This document shows positions 20,776-30,187 of a stretch of DNA of 64,000 nucleotides, piece by piece (position 1 is the stretch's first letter; each line of letters starts with the position of its first letter). Below the pieces are notes generated by a model. It searched no databases. It saw only the letters and a list, made by a program, of their open reading frames with translations, and was not told the DNA's origin. The DNA is from Symbiodinium natans (taxonomy: Eukaryota > Sar > Dinophyceae > Suessiales > Symbiodiniaceae), in assembly GCA_905221605.1 (NCBI GenBank), contig CAJNDS010001480.1, positions 1 through 64,000 of the forward strand, given 5' to 3'. A program made the position numbers and the translations under genes.

Positions 20776-20953
20776 TGGACTGTTTGGGGTTGATGTAATG
20801 GTTAAAATAATCCTATTGCGAATAGAAGCTAAACCTTTTTTGGTCTAGAGTATTCAGCCCCTAAGACTCAGAATCCCTAAACCCTAAACCCTAAACCCTA
20901 AATCCTAAACCCTAAACCCTAAACTCTAAACCCCAAGCACCATCCTTCAGCAG

Positions 20954-21039
20954 GCCCCGATGCCGAGTGGGTGCGGGAGGTGGACGAGGGGCCCGGGCCA
21001 GAATACTTCGTCGATGGCGCCGTCCGGAGCCTGGCTGGG
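20954..21039 (+). CDS. Gene B, exon 3
   Basis: Acceptor CTTCAGCAG; frame PDAEWVREVDEGPGPEYFVD then GAVRSLAG, donor GCTGGG|GTTTAGGG. CCCTAAA left, TTTAGGG right. Acidic first half. Confidence 0.6.
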
Positions 21040-21339
21040 GTTTAGGGTTTAGGGTTTAGGGTTTAGGGTTTAGGGTTTAGGGTTTAGGGTTTAGGGTTTA
21101 GGGTTGAGGCTTGAGGCTTGAGGCTTGAGGGTTGAGGGTGGAGGGTTGAGGGTGGAGGGTTGAGGGTTTGGGGTTTGGGGGTTTAGGGTGCCGGTTCAGG
21201 GTTCTAGTCCAAGGGAAGTTATATGGGCCCTTAGTTTGGGTCCCTTACCTCCTTTAAAGGATTCCAAAGGTTCTGATGAGGGTGTAAGGTTTAGGAAATC
21301 CCCCCCCCCCCCCAGATTCCAACAACACCTACTAGGATG

Positions 21340-21453
21340 CCCAGTAGTAGCCCAGTAGTACCCTTATTCTCCTTTTGGGGGGTCTAGGTTCCCTTATAAA
21401 CCCATTCAAAAAAAGGCACCTTGTTTTGATCCTAGGTTACTGGGCAACCTAGC
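21340..21453. mobile_element. MITE related to family M3
   Basis: Left AGTAGTAGCCCAGTAGTACCC, right GGTTACTGGGCAACCTA; interior with CCCTTATAAACCC and AAAAAAAGG. Confidence 0.5.
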
Positions 21454-22383
21454 AGATCATCCCCTTCAGGCTGTTGAAATCTGCCCGAAACCCTTTCAAA
21501 GCAACCCTTTAACCCCCCCAGATCGACCCGATGAAAGCCCAGACGCAACCCTCTAACAACCCTAGCCCTGTGTCCCTGAAAACCTTAAAACCTTAACCCT
21601 TAACCGGAACCCTGCACCCTAAACCCTGAACCCTGAAAGCCTTACACCCAATGAACCCCGTCCTAGGATTCCGAGGGGTCAGTGTTTGCCTTCCTCCCCC
21701 TCGAGGCAACCAGAAAGAACCGGTCTTGTGCGGCTTATGATTATGAGGGTTGAGGATTCAGAGTTTAGGGGTTTAGGGTTTGTGCTTAGGATTTTAGGGG
21801 TTTAGGGTTTGGGGTTTAGGGTGGGGTTTAGGAGTTCAGGGTTCTGAGGGTTCAGGGTTCTGACAGGGTGGGTACGGCGTAATATAGGGGCCTGATTTTT
21901 TTGAATAAACGGTTGCTATAGTAGAACTAGGGATCATGAGGGAATACTAGTAGTCATTTTTCCGACCCCTATATGAAGCAGGCCGGGTGGAAATTTAGGT
22001 TCAGGGTTTAGGGCTTATGGTTTAGGGTTCATGCTTTTGGGCTTCGGCTGTTAGGGAGAGTACGTTATGCTGCATTGTGTTTCCCGCAATTCTTTGGTGA
22101 TGGTTCTTTTTTGAGAATTTTGTAGCGTAGTTGGTATTTACCCGAAGGGTATGGCCTTAAGTACCTCCTATATAAGGACTTTGGAGCCCCAAGTATGGAC
22201 CCTTAGGGTTATAACAGACTCAAAAAGAGTCATGTCTCTTAGGGGGGGTCTACACCCCAAGCTGTACACCCCAAAGAAGCACCAAGCCAGCATCCTCCCC
22301 CTAAACCCATTTTAAACCCTAAACCGTAATCACCCTAAACCCTATATACTCCCTAAACCGTATAAACCCTACACCCGAAACTC

Positions 22384-22507
22384 TACAGGGTGGGGCCCCC
22401 TAGTTATAAGTAGAGTTATAAGGGCCCTAAATTGGGTTATAAGGACCCTGAGTTAGGTTATAAGTCCCTTAACTACAGTTAGTATAGTAAGGGGGCCCCA
22501 CCCTGTA
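22384..22507 (+). mobile_element. M1 MITE, copy 6
   Basis: Full-length, intact terminal repeats and flanking TA. Confidence 0.9.
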
Positions 22508-22734
22508 CCCCTCCCGAAACTAAAGCCCGAAGACCCCGCCCTTTAACTTGCAGGTATCCTAAACCCTCCACTGCTGCTCCCTCAACTGACCGGCTCTTGG
22601 TAGGAAAAGTTTAGGTCGTCTGGATGTGCCGGTTGGGACATATGGGGACCTAATTCCATTCCCGAAGTCATTTCCAAGAACCCGCCAGTCTCCCAAACCA
22701 AACATCTTAAATCCGAAATTCCTACGCCTCAAGC

Positions 22735-23070
22735 CCTAAACCCAAACCCCAAACCCCAAACCCCAAACCCCAAACCCCAAAAAACTAAACCCCAAACCCT
22801 CAACCCGAAGCCCTAAACCCTAAACCCCAAACCCCAAACCCTAAACCCTCAACCCCAAACCCTAAACCCAAAGCCCCAAACCCTCAACCCTCAACCCCAA
22901 ACCCCAAACCCTAAACCCCAAGCCCCAAACCCTAAACCCCAAACCCCAAACCCTAAACCCCAAGCCCCAAACCCTCAACCCCAAACCCTAAACCCTCAAC
23001 CCCAAGCCCTAAACCCTAAACCCCAAACCCTAAACCCTAAACCCTCAACCCCAAACCCTAAACCCTAAAC
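22735..23070. repeat. Mixed CCCCAAA / CCCTAAA / CCCTCAA array
   Basis: Variant heptamers interleaved; C-strand on +; directly left of gene B exon 4. Confidence 0.9.
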
Positions 23071-23077
23071 CCCGGAG

Positions 23078-23146
23078 CTTCTGCACCGATGCAGGCAGGT
23101 ACCCATCGTCCTCGGCCGGGTGGTGAACTCCTTGGGCAGGCTTGGG
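23078..23146 (+). CDS. Gene B, exon 4
   Basis: Acceptor ACCCCGGAG; frame LLHRCRQVPIVLGRVVNSLG then RLG, donor TTGGG|GTGGGATT. Phase 0 at both ends; amphipathic, helix-like. Confidence 0.55.
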
Positions 23147-23829
23147 GTGGGATTCGAGGGTTTCTAGGGTTCTGGGTTTAGGGTCTGGGGTTTAGGGTTT
23201 AGGCTTTGGGGTTTAGGGTTTAGGGTTTGGGGTGTAGGGTTTGGGGTTTGGGGTTTAGGGTTTAGGGTTCCGGTATATACTGTATAGGCACATGGACCCT
23301 TAGGACTTGTTGTGGGGCGCTAGCAGGCTCGTATGTTGGGGAAGTTTCGAAAGTATTAGGTCGCTTACTTATGGGTAGGGTTTAGGGTTCAGGGTTCAGG
23401 GTTCAGGGTTTAGGGTTTAGGGTTTAGGGTTTAGGGTTTAGGGTTTAGGGTTTTTGGGTTTAGTGTTTGGGGTTTGGCCCCCTCTCTTAGTACTTTGGAT
23501 CGCAAGCGATACACAAACTTTAAAGGTTCGGTTTCTCAGTAGGGTCGACCCATGAGCTGTGTTTTTTATTATTATTTAGGGTTTAGGGTTTAGGGTTTCG
23601 GGTTTAGGGTGTCTGGTATGAAGACGCATGGTGGATTGCCTTCTCAACTGTACCCTGTCCTGTGTTCGACCACGGTCATTCTGGGAGGTTGGGGCAAAAC
23701 CCTAAAAGCCGTAAAAACCCTAAACCGCATGGCCTGGCGACCGCAAAACGTGGCGCCCGTAAGGCCCCCAAACCCTGAACCCCGCAAACCCTGAACCCAA
23801 AACCCCTTAACCCGAAGCCATCACTGCAG

Positions 23830-23892
23830 GACGCCTTCTACGGAATCTACTACATGGAGCGGGCTGGAGACAAGGACAAAGACAACGAGAAG
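23830..23892 (+). CDS. Gene B, exon 5
   Basis: Acceptor ATCACTGCAG, donor GAGAAG|GTCTAGGG. Frame DAFYGIYYMERAGDKDKDNE then K, exactly 21 codons. Among the strongest exon calls in the window. Confidence 0.7.
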
Positions 23893-24003
23893 GTCTAGGG
23901 TTTAGGGTTGTACTGCCCGAAGAGCCTGAACTTTAGATCCCTAAGCCTAAGGCCTCAAGCCACTAAACCGGACCTCATACCCTAAAACCCGAAAACCCTG
24001 CAG
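23893..24003 (+). other. 111-bp GT-AG intron with telomeric ends
   Basis: Starts GTCTAGGGTTTAGGG and ends CCCTAAAACCCGAAAACCCTGCAG in outline, so even this smallest inferred intron has a G-strand 5' end and a C-strand 3' end, able to pair with each other. Both flanking exons are phase 0. Confidence 0.6.
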
Positions 24004-24098
24004 GACACGTATGGATACTGGAATCAGGGGGACTGGCCGGTCTACATGATTGAAGGCCAACTTTGCCGTGCCAGTGATGAGCGCCCAGGATATCAAGG
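24004..24098 (+). CDS. Gene B, exon 6
   Basis: Acceptor AACCCTGCAG; frame DTYGYWNQGDWPVYMIEGQL then CRASDERPGYQ. A donor at TCAAGG|GTTTTGC leaves two bases, completed by exon 7; otherwise the frame runs to TAA at 24124-24126. Confidence 0.65.
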
Positions 24099-24387
24099 GT
24101 TTTGCAATTTGTGTTTGTGCGTGTAATCAGTTTAGGGTTGAGGGTTGAAGGTTAGGGTTTACAGTTTAGGGTTTAGGGCTTAGGGTGCATTCTAAATCCC
24201 AGCTCATCCGGTTGAGGGCTTGTGCTAGAGGTTTTAGATATGGGGCCATAGAAAAGTACGAGAACGATCCATCTACTAAACCGCCCGAAGCCCTGTAAAT
24301 TCCCAAAACCCGAACCCCTACGACATCCTACCCCGACCCCCAAAATCTCAACCCAGAGATACCCCTGAACCTGAAACCCTAAGCCCC

Positions 24388-24497
24388 TAGGTACGTAGGG
24401 AACCTTAGTAGGGGAGGTAGGGAGCCTTAGGGGGTAGTGGGGAGTATTCGGGAACCTTGGATTACATACCCCCCTTGGAACCCCCCTCCCTCAAGAA
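24388..24497. mobile_element. Repeat family M8, second copy
   Basis: TACGTAGGGAACCTTAG, GGGAACCTTGGATTACATAC and CTCCCTCAAGAACCCT in the same order as at 19045. Confidence 0.5.
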
Positions 24498-24504
24498 CCC
24501 TCAT

Positions 24505-24622
24505 CCCTAAACCCTAAACCTTAAACCCTAAACCCTAAACCTTAAACCCTAAACCTTAAACCCTAAACCCTAAACCCTAAACCCTAAACCCTAAACCTTA
24601 AACCCTAAACCTTAAACCCTAA
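24505..24622. repeat. Internal telomeric array, CCCTAAA/CCTTAAA mix
   Basis: C-strand heptamers with frequent CCTTAAA variants. Confidence 0.9.
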
Positions 24623-24645
24623 TAGAGCAACAGAGAGCTACTGAG

Positions 24646-24730
24646 GTGCAACCCGCCCCTGCAAGTGCACGTGGAGTTCGATCAGTACAAATTCATCAGT
24701 TTGGAGTTCGCTTGCAAGGAGGCGAGGAAA
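24646..24730 (+). CDS. Gene B, exon 7
   Basis: Acceptor GCTACTGAG; frame CNPPLQVHVEFDQYKFISLE then FACKEARK. Followed by CCCTAAA, not TTTAGGG; AGGAAA|GCCC could be a GC donor at phase 0. Possible extra small island at 24828-24868 (LFGNVFWSIFAE) with no visible acceptor. Confidence 0.55.
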
Positions 24731-24972
24731 GCCCTAAACCCTAAAGCCTAAACCCTAAACCCTAAACCCTAAACCCTAAACCCTGAAGCCGAAGCCCTGA
24801 ACCTGGGCTTGGGGTGATCCCTCTTCCCGCCTGTTCGGGAATGTGTTCTGGAGTATCTTCGCGGAAACCCTAAACCCTAAACCCCCCCCCCACACCTCCC
24901 CCGCCCCTAAACCCTAAACCCGAAACCCGAAACCCTAAACCCGATACCCTAAACCCTAAACCCTAAACAGAG

Positions 24973-25043
24973 GGTTGGGTTTTCAAAAAGGACACGATCC
25001 TGGCCACCGCCCGAGGGATGCTCCGGCTGCAGGGAAGGAGGAA
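24973..25043 (+). CDS. Gene B, exon 8
   Basis: Acceptor CTAAACAGAG; frame GWVFKKDTILATARGMLRLQ then GRR. A donor GAGGAA|GTGGGT leaves AA, completed to Lys by exon 9; another possible donor lies at TGG|GTTTATGG (25048). Confidence 0.5.
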
Positions 25044-25416
25044 GTGGGTTTATGGTTATAGGGCTTAGGGTTTAGGGTTGAGGGTTCAGGGTTTAGGGTT
25101 TAGGGTTTAGGGTTTAGGGATGTAAGGTTTAGGTCTCTAAGCCCTCAGCCCTAAACCCTGAACCCTGAGACCTGAACCACACCCAAACCACCCAAAACCC
25201 AGAAGCTCTGCGCCTCTGCCTGTGTGTTTCAACCTCGGAGCTTCCGAGATTGGCTCAGCGTTTAGGGTTTAGGGTTTTGGGTTTAGGGTTTAGGGCTACT
25301 TGGAGGTTCAGGGCACTGGTAACCCCCATTTTCAGCTGTACTTATAGGCGATCCGAAGTCTGGGCCCATAATTTGCCTTCTTTTTAGTACCCCTTATATA
25401 CATAGGGTTTGTGGGT

Positions 25417-25446
25417 TACAGGGTGGGGCCCCCTTACTATACTAAC
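25417..25446 (-). mobile_element. M1 MITE copy 7, left fragment
   Basis: TACAGGGTGGGGCCCCC then TTACTATACTAAC; the element is interrupted here by the retrotransposon and resumes at 29420. The two fragments minus one CTAAC give exactly 124 bp. Confidence 0.9.
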
Positions 25447-25683
25447 TGTGAAACCGCCCAGGCATACAGTTGGATCAGCTCCTCTTCGCTGCGGCCTCTT
25501 GTCAGCCGGCCCGAGCCAGGCACGAGCTGGTCAAGCAATGCACAGGCCCGCCATTGCACTTAGGTCCGCTTTGAACTCAAAGAGCATTCAGAGCAGACAT
25601 CACAACAGTTTCACTTTAACCAAACACTTTACATTTGTGCGTTGGAAGCAAAAGAGCCAATTCTCTGCCAGTGCGATTCCGCA
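25447..25683 (+). repeat. 5' LTR
   Basis: Starts TGTGAAACCGCCC and ends GATTCCGCA (TG...CA). By eye identical to 29183-29419. Presumably carries promoter and polyadenylation signals; none recognised. Confidence 0.95.
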
Positions 25684-25684
25684 C

Positions 25685-25698
25685 TGGTAGCGGAGCGG
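25685..25698 (+). promoter_or_regulatory. Primer binding site
   Basis: TGGTAGCGGAGCGG one base after the LTR. TGG pairs with the CCA end of a tRNA; TGGTAGCGG resembles initiator-Met tRNA sites of other copia elements. The exact tRNA is not identified. Confidence 0.65.
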
Positions 25699-25710
25699 TT
25701 CGCTCTCGCC

Positions 25711-28392
25711 ATGGCTTCAGACGGCAAGCAGCCTTTTCCCTGGCGTGACGACGAGATCTGTGTGGACCGTGATGGGATACCACACTACTCTGGAACGAAG
25801 CCGGAGCTGATGAAAGAGTACAGGCGCCGCGTGCTGTTTGCGTATGCAAACCTAGAGGGCAGTGGCGACGAAGAGGCCAAGGAGAAGAAGAGTCTGGAGC
25901 GGAAGCAAAGCCGTTTCGCCAAGAAGTTGATCGATGCCTTGCATGGCGAAGCTTGGCGAGCATGTGAAGAGCTCTTGGCCGAGCCGGCCAAGCTACGCGA
26001 GAAAGAAGGCTACAAGCTCGTCTTCAAGGCTTTGCAGAGCATAGAGAAAGTTGGCGTTATCAAGAAGACGGAGGCCTTTGACCAGTTCTTCGAGAAGTGC
26101 TACCGCAAGAAGGGGCAAAGCATAGATGCCTTTCTTAGGCAGCGGAAGAAGGACTGGGACGACCTGCTTGACCTCGCGGAGGGCATCCAGATGAGCGAGG
26201 ACCTTCGCGCTTACTTCCTCTTGAAGCACGTGAACCTCAGCAAGGACGAGCGCCGCAGCATCCTCTTAGCAAACCAAAGCAACTACAGCATGGAAGGAAT
26301 CGAGAAAGCTTTGCGCATCAGCTACTATGACATCCACGAGCGAGAGAAGTCCCAACGAGACGGCCCTTCGAGTTTTCGTCGTTTCCAGCCTCGAGACCAA
26401 GCTCGCAAGAACTACGCGCACCAGGTGGCCGACGAGGACTCCGAGGACCCCGCCGGTTACCAGGACCCGGACGGCGAGAACGAGGACGACGAGGACTATG
26501 CCATGGCCGCGGACGAGGAGAATGAGGTCGGCCAGGACGGCGACTCTGATGCTGGTGCCAGCCAGGACAGTGAGATCTTTGAGGCGTTTTCGGCAATGGA
26601 TGGGCAGCGCCGTGGCTACAAGGATTCGAGGAAGCGCCTTCGAGAGCTGCAGAAAGCGCGAGGGTTCCACAAGCCGAAGGACGCCGGCAACAGCGAGGAG
26701 CGGAAGGCGATGATCAGCCGAGAGAAGCAGCGGACTCGCTGCTCTACGTGTGGCCGTCTGGGCCACTGGTCTGGCGACCCAGAGTGCAGCCAAGCCCGTG
26801 CTAGCAAAGGTGGTCGCAAAGGTGGCGGCCGAAGCTCTTCCCCTTCCAAGTCGCGAGGTGCCGGTGCCAAGGGCAAGGCCTACATGGTCAGCGAGGCCCC
26901 CCGCTTCTTTTCCCTCGACGGGCAGCTGGACGAAGCCGACGGCTACGCCAACGTGGTGCTCGAGGCCTTTGACATGGAGCAGGACGCTGGTGAGACGGAG
27001 CTAGACAGCAAGCGCAAGAAAGCCCAGGCAGCAGCCGACGGTTTCCCCGAGGACGGCTCTACGGCCGGCGGCTACCTTGGAACGGCCGAAGCGGCAGCGC
27101 CCTGGACGACACTGGCTGCGCATGACAAGGACTATGTGGAGGCCACCGTCTACATCCCCAAGACCAGCGTGCACTACCACGACGTGCAGAGCTTGAGTGA
27201 GGTGATCCCCGCAGACTTCGACGAGATGATCCTTCGAGCCCTTCAGCAAGAGTGCGACCGGTGGGGCATCGCGACGAGTGGTTCCAAAGCCCAGGTGAAG
27301 AAGCGTTTGGAGGACTTCTACAAGGGCAAGACGGTGCTGCGCAAGGGCTGCGCCACTAAGTATGAGCAGCTGCGCGTGAAGAGCGTTGACATGTACTATG
27401 GCGCCGCATCGTCTACCTCAAGCTCCTTGCCTTTGCCCACAAAGACCGAAAAGAGCAAGACAGCCACGAAGGACAGCAAGTCAGCCGTCGAGGACAGCAA
27501 GACAGCAAGCCGTATATTTCGAAGTTACGGGACGGCGACCGTGCTTGAAGGTGCGAGGGCGCAGGATATCCCGAAGACGCCGAAGGTTCTGCAGGACCCG
27601 CGCACAGGCATCGTGGTGGAGTCGCAGCTGGAGCTCAATGGCGCGGCTTATGGCTTGGTTTGTTCGCGCTGTTCGGCACACATGGTGCTTCGCCGTGCTG
27701 GCTCTGACAGTGGCCTTTTCTTCGGTTGCGGCAACCACTTCATCGGCGTGTGCGAGGAGACAGTCAAGTTCGAGGATGGGTTGCGGCACCTCGGGTTGCC
27801 GTATGCAGCCGGGCCACGACAACCTCGACCTAGCAAGCTACCTGTGGCGGAGGATGTCAATGTGCAGCTGGGCATCGACATTTTCCAGCTGAAGGACGCT
27901 GATGGTGGAGCCTGGCTTTGGTTGAGTGTTCTTTGCCAAGGCACCACCTACCAGATTTGCGCGCTGCTGCGCAACAGCTTTGCAAACCCCACGGGTGCCG
28001 AGGTGATCGAGGTCTTCTCCACTCACTGGCTCGCATGGGCAGGTTATCCGGAGCGAGGTGTGCTGAGCGACCGTGCCAAGTACTTCCTTGCGGACTTCGC
28101 CGAGGACCTTGCCGGGAATGGTTGCTACTTCGAAACTTCGGCAAGGGCGATCCCGTGGCAAGTTGGACAAGTCGAGCGGCATGGCGCACTGTGGAAGGAG
28201 ACTGCTGGCCGTGTGATCGAGGCCGAGCAGCTGGCGGGGCTTGACAACATGTTGCAGTTGACCGCTTTTGTGAACCAGGCCAAGAACTCCCTTGCACGAC
28301 GGCGCGGCTTTAGTCCTACTCAGTGGGTGCTGGGAAAAGATGTGAGATTACCAGCAGCCTTGTTGGACGACGCCGAGGTCTTGCGTGGCTGA
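25711..28392 (+). CDS. gag-pol: Gag-integrase polyprotein of the retrotransposon (893 aa)
   Basis: Start chosen at the first ATG after the LTR and primer site (GCCATGG); the frame is open slightly upstream into the LTR without ATG. Gag-like helical region about residues 30-235; acidic stretch about 245-290; zinc knuckle C344-x2-C347-x4-H352-x6-C359 with GHW, a longer last gap than the usual CCHC. SAP-like motif about 508-537 (LRALQQECDRWGIATSGSKA). Zinc ribbon C651-x2-C654-x18-C673-x7-C681 with LFFGCGN, like the C4 fingers of topoisomerase I. Integrase core D723, D787 (SDRAKYF), E822 (VGQVERHG), D-E spacing about 35. It stops after DDAEVLRG, just past the core, where the integrase C-terminus and reverse transcriptase should follow. 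No aspartic protease motif found. Confidence 0.85.
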   Translation: MASDGKQPFPWRDDEICVDRDGIPHYSGTKPELMKEYRRRVLFAYANLEGSGDEEAKEKKSLERKQSRFAKKLIDALHGEAWRACEELLAEPAKLREKEGYKLVFKALQSIEKVGVIKKTEAFDQFFEKCYRKKGQSIDAFLRQRKKDWDDLLDLAEGIQMSEDLRAYFLLKHVNLSKDERRSILLANQSNYSMEGIEKALRISYYDIHEREKSQRDGPSSFRRFQPRDQARKNYAHQVADEDSEDPAGYQDPDGENEDDEDYAMAADEENEVGQDGDSDAGASQDSEIFEAFSAMDGQRRGYKDSRKRLRELQKARGFHKPKDAGNSEERKAMISREKQRTRCSTCGRLGHWSGDPECSQARASKGGRKGGGRSSSPSKSRGAGAKGKAYMVSEAPRFFSLDGQLDEADGYANVVLEAFDMEQDAGETELDSKRKKAQAAADGFPEDGSTAGGYLGTAEAAAPWTTLAAHDKDYVEATVYIPKTSVHYHDVQSLSEVIPADFDEMILRALQQECDRWGIATSGSKAQVKKRLEDFYKGKTVLRKGCATKYEQLRVKSVDMYYGAASSTSSSLPLPTKTEKSKTATKDSKSAVEDSKTASRIFRSYGTATVLEGARAQDIPKTPKVLQDPRTGIVVESQLELNGAAYGLVCSRCSAHMVLRRAGSDSGLFFGCGNHFIGVCEETVKFEDGLRHLGLPYAAGPRQPRPSKLPVAEDVNVQLGIDIFQLKDADGGAWLWLSVLCQGTTYQICALLRNSFANPTGAEVIEVFSTHWLAWAGYPERGVLSDRAKYFLADFAEDLAGNGCYFETSARAIPWQVGQVERHGALWKETAGRVIEAEQLAGLDNMLQLTAFVNQAKNSLARRRGFSPTQWVLGKDVRLPAALLDDAEVLRG

Positions 28393-28405
28393 CTTCATCA
28401 AGATG
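28380..28405 (+). other. Probable deletion junction in pol
   Basis: The upstream frame ends in TGA at 28390-28392 and the RNase H frame is open across the same bases in another frame. The coding text jumps from the end of the integrase core to the approach to RNase H, omitting the whole reverse transcriptase. Confidence 0.6.
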
Positions 28406-29161
28406 AAGAGCTATGTCGGACAAGCCAGGAGAGGCGCAGACGTGAAGCTGCGCTACTGGAGCGATGTTAGCCTTCGGGACGGCGTGCTGGTGATCCTGGC
28501 AGATAGTGGGCATGCCAATGGCACGCCAGAGTCAGATGAGCGCATGAGATACCGCTCAGTGGGCGGCTACTTCGTGCTGATCGCCAATGCCGGGATCCTG
28601 GAGGATAAAGAGGTGCGGGCAAACGTGCTGTACTTCCACTCTGGGCAGACGAAAAGAGTTTGCCGCTCCACCCTGGCAGCCGAGGCAAGTCACCTTGCCG
28701 AAGGTGTTGAAACAGGCGACTGGTTAGCAGTACTACTTGAAGAAGCATTGGTTGGAGACATTGATCTCCAGCGCTGGCCAGAGATCGTGGACGCCCGGAA
28801 GCGCGTCTACGTGACGGACGCGAAGTCTGTGTTCGACTACTTGGCAAAGGACAACGCGAACACAAGCTCAGACAAGAGGATGGCAATAGAAGGAGCACTC
28901 CTTCGTGAGACCATTCGGCGACCCAATGCCTTTACACCTTGGATAGATGGCTTGCAAAATTTCGCAGATGTTCTTACCAAAGCCGGAGCAGACAAAGCGG
29001 TCCTCTACGAGTTCATGAGAAGCGGAATGATCGGCCTAGTGCAGACTGAGCAGAACAAGCAGGTGAAGGCGCATGACCTCACCAAGCAAAGACGAGATGC
29101 AGCCCGAAGGGCACAAGTTGCATCAGAAGTTGAGCAAGGAAGCTTTTCCAGTGGAGACTGA
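28385..29161 (+). pseudogene. Copia RNase H fragment, separated from Gag-integrase
   Basis: Open from 28385; first ATG at 28403. RNase H acidic residues fit D40 (VLVILADSGHAN), E100 (STLAAEASHLA) and D145 (VYVTDAKSVF), numbering from 28385. The tail ADVLTKAGADKAVLYEFM matches the usual copia C-terminal region. There is no obvious way to translate it except frameshift, reinitiation or a second message, so I call it a remnant of pol. Family assignment from motif order, not a search. Confidence 0.75.
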
Positions 29162-29164
29162 TCC

Positions 29165-29182
29165 AAAAGAAAATACAATGGG
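29165..29182 (+). promoter_or_regulatory. Polypurine tract, imperfect
   Basis: AAAAGAAAATACAATGGG directly before the 3' LTR, the expected position for plus-strand priming; interrupted by a few pyrimidines. Confidence 0.5.
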
Positions 29183-29419
29183 TGTGAAACCGCCCAGGCA
29201 TACAGTTGGATCAGCTCCTCTTCGCTGCGGCCTCTTGTCAGCCGGCCCGAGCCAGGCACGAGCTGGTCAAGCAATGCACAGGCCCGCCATTGCACTTAGG
29301 TCCGCTTTGAACTCAAAGAGCATTCAGAGCAGACATCACAACAGTTTCACTTTAACCAAACACTTTACATTTGTGCGTTGGAAGCAAAAGAGCCAATTCT
29401 CTGCCAGTGCGATTCCGCA
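29183..29419 (+). repeat. 3' LTR
   Basis: 237 bp, no difference from the 5' LTR found by eye. Confidence 0.95.
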
Positions 29420-29518
29420 CTAACTGTAGTTAAGGGACTTATAACCTAACTTAGGGTCCTTATAGCCCAATTTAGGGCCCTTATAACTCTACTTATAACT
29501 AGGGGGCCCCACCCTGTA
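29420..29518 (-). mobile_element. M1 MITE copy 7, right fragment
   Basis: Resumes with the duplicated CTAAC then TGTAGTTAAGGG, ending GGGGGCCCCACCCTGTA. Confidence 0.9.
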
Positions 29519-30187
29519 GGAAAGCTAGGACCCACAGTCGGCCTGTCTTATTTTGTTTATGGGTGGGGGGGAGGGGGGGGAGATTCGGGTTTCGGGTTTT
29601 GGGGTTTAGGGTTTAAGGTTTCTGGGGTTTAGGGTTTCGGGTTTAGGGTTTCGGGTTTTAGGGTTTAGGGTTTAAGGTTTTGGGGTTTTGGGTTCCCGAT
29701 TAAGGCCCCTTTAAACCCCAAGAAGGGTACCCTTGTTGCTCCTGCAATTGCTCGTGGGGGTTTAGGGTTTTGGGTTTAGGGTTTACAGGGTGGGGCCCCC
29801 GTACTATACTAACTGTAGTTAAGGGACTTATAACCTAACTTAGGGTCCTTAGAACCCAATTTGGGGCCCTTATAACTCTACTTATAACTAGGGGGCCCCA
29901 CCCTGTAGGGTTCAGGGCTTGAGGTTTAGAGTTTAGGGTTTTAGGGCGGGCTTTTGTGTGTCTGGGCTTCGGGATGTAGGGCTTGGGCTTGAGGGCATAG
30001 CTTCATCCCAAACCCAGACACCCTAAGCCCGACTTCATGGATATCCTGATAGGCGTAGGGTTTAGGGTTTAGGGTTTAGGGTTTAGGGTTTAGGGTTTAG
30101 GGTTTAGGGTTTAGGGTTTAGGGCGTAGGGTTTAGGGTTTAGGGTTTAGGGTTTAGGGTTTAGGGTTTAGGGGCCCTGTGCTCTGAG
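29519..30187. other. Non-genic: telomeric variants, M1 MITE
   Basis: TTTCGGG/TTTAGGG variants 29585-29700, M1 copy 8, then long TTTAGGG arrays 30057-30170. Confidence 0.7.
29784..29907 (-). mobile_element. M1 MITE, copy 8, inside TTTAGGG repeats
   Basis: Flanks GGGTTTA | GGGTTCA; excision with one TA restores the heptamer array. Reverse orientation. Confidence 0.9.

Larger units (their letters stand above)
21040..23077. other. Inferred intron 3 of gene B
   Basis: Begins GTTTAGGG array (21040-21105), contains TTGAGGG variants, an M3-like palindrome, unassigned sequence, a hairpin with AATATAGGGGCC..GACCCCTATAT ends (21880-21970), an M1 MITE, and a 330-bp mixed CCCCAAA/CCCTAAA/CCCTCAA array (22735-23070). 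Confidence 0.5.
25447..29419 (+). mobile_element. Ty1/copia-order LTR retrotransposon lacking reverse transcriptase
   Basis: 3,973 bp, bounded by identical 237-bp LTRs and a CTAAC target duplication (25442-25446, 29420-29424). Order Gag - zinc knuckle - SAP-like - zinc ribbon - integrase - RNase H; integrase ahead of RNase H marks the copia order. No YxDD-type reverse transcriptase motif and no DTG/DSG protease site in a suitable place. Identical LTRs mean recent insertion, so either the deletion is very recent or the element is a non-autonomous form mobilised in trans. Same strand as the inferred host gene. Confidence 0.9.

Noticed and set aside
25642-25710. TTG start for the Gag frame inside the LTR
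   Set aside because: Non-ATG and lies in the LTR; the first ATG at 25711 follows the primer binding site and has a good context.
27685-27720. DSG in AGSDSGLFF as an aspartic protease active site
   Set aside because: It falls between the paired cysteines of the zinc ribbon, without the flanking hydrophobic pattern of a retropepsin.
25616-28297. Minus-strand and alternative-frame ORFs over the retrotransposon
   Set aside because: Shadows of the GC-rich Gag-integrase frame, which alone shows motifs in order.
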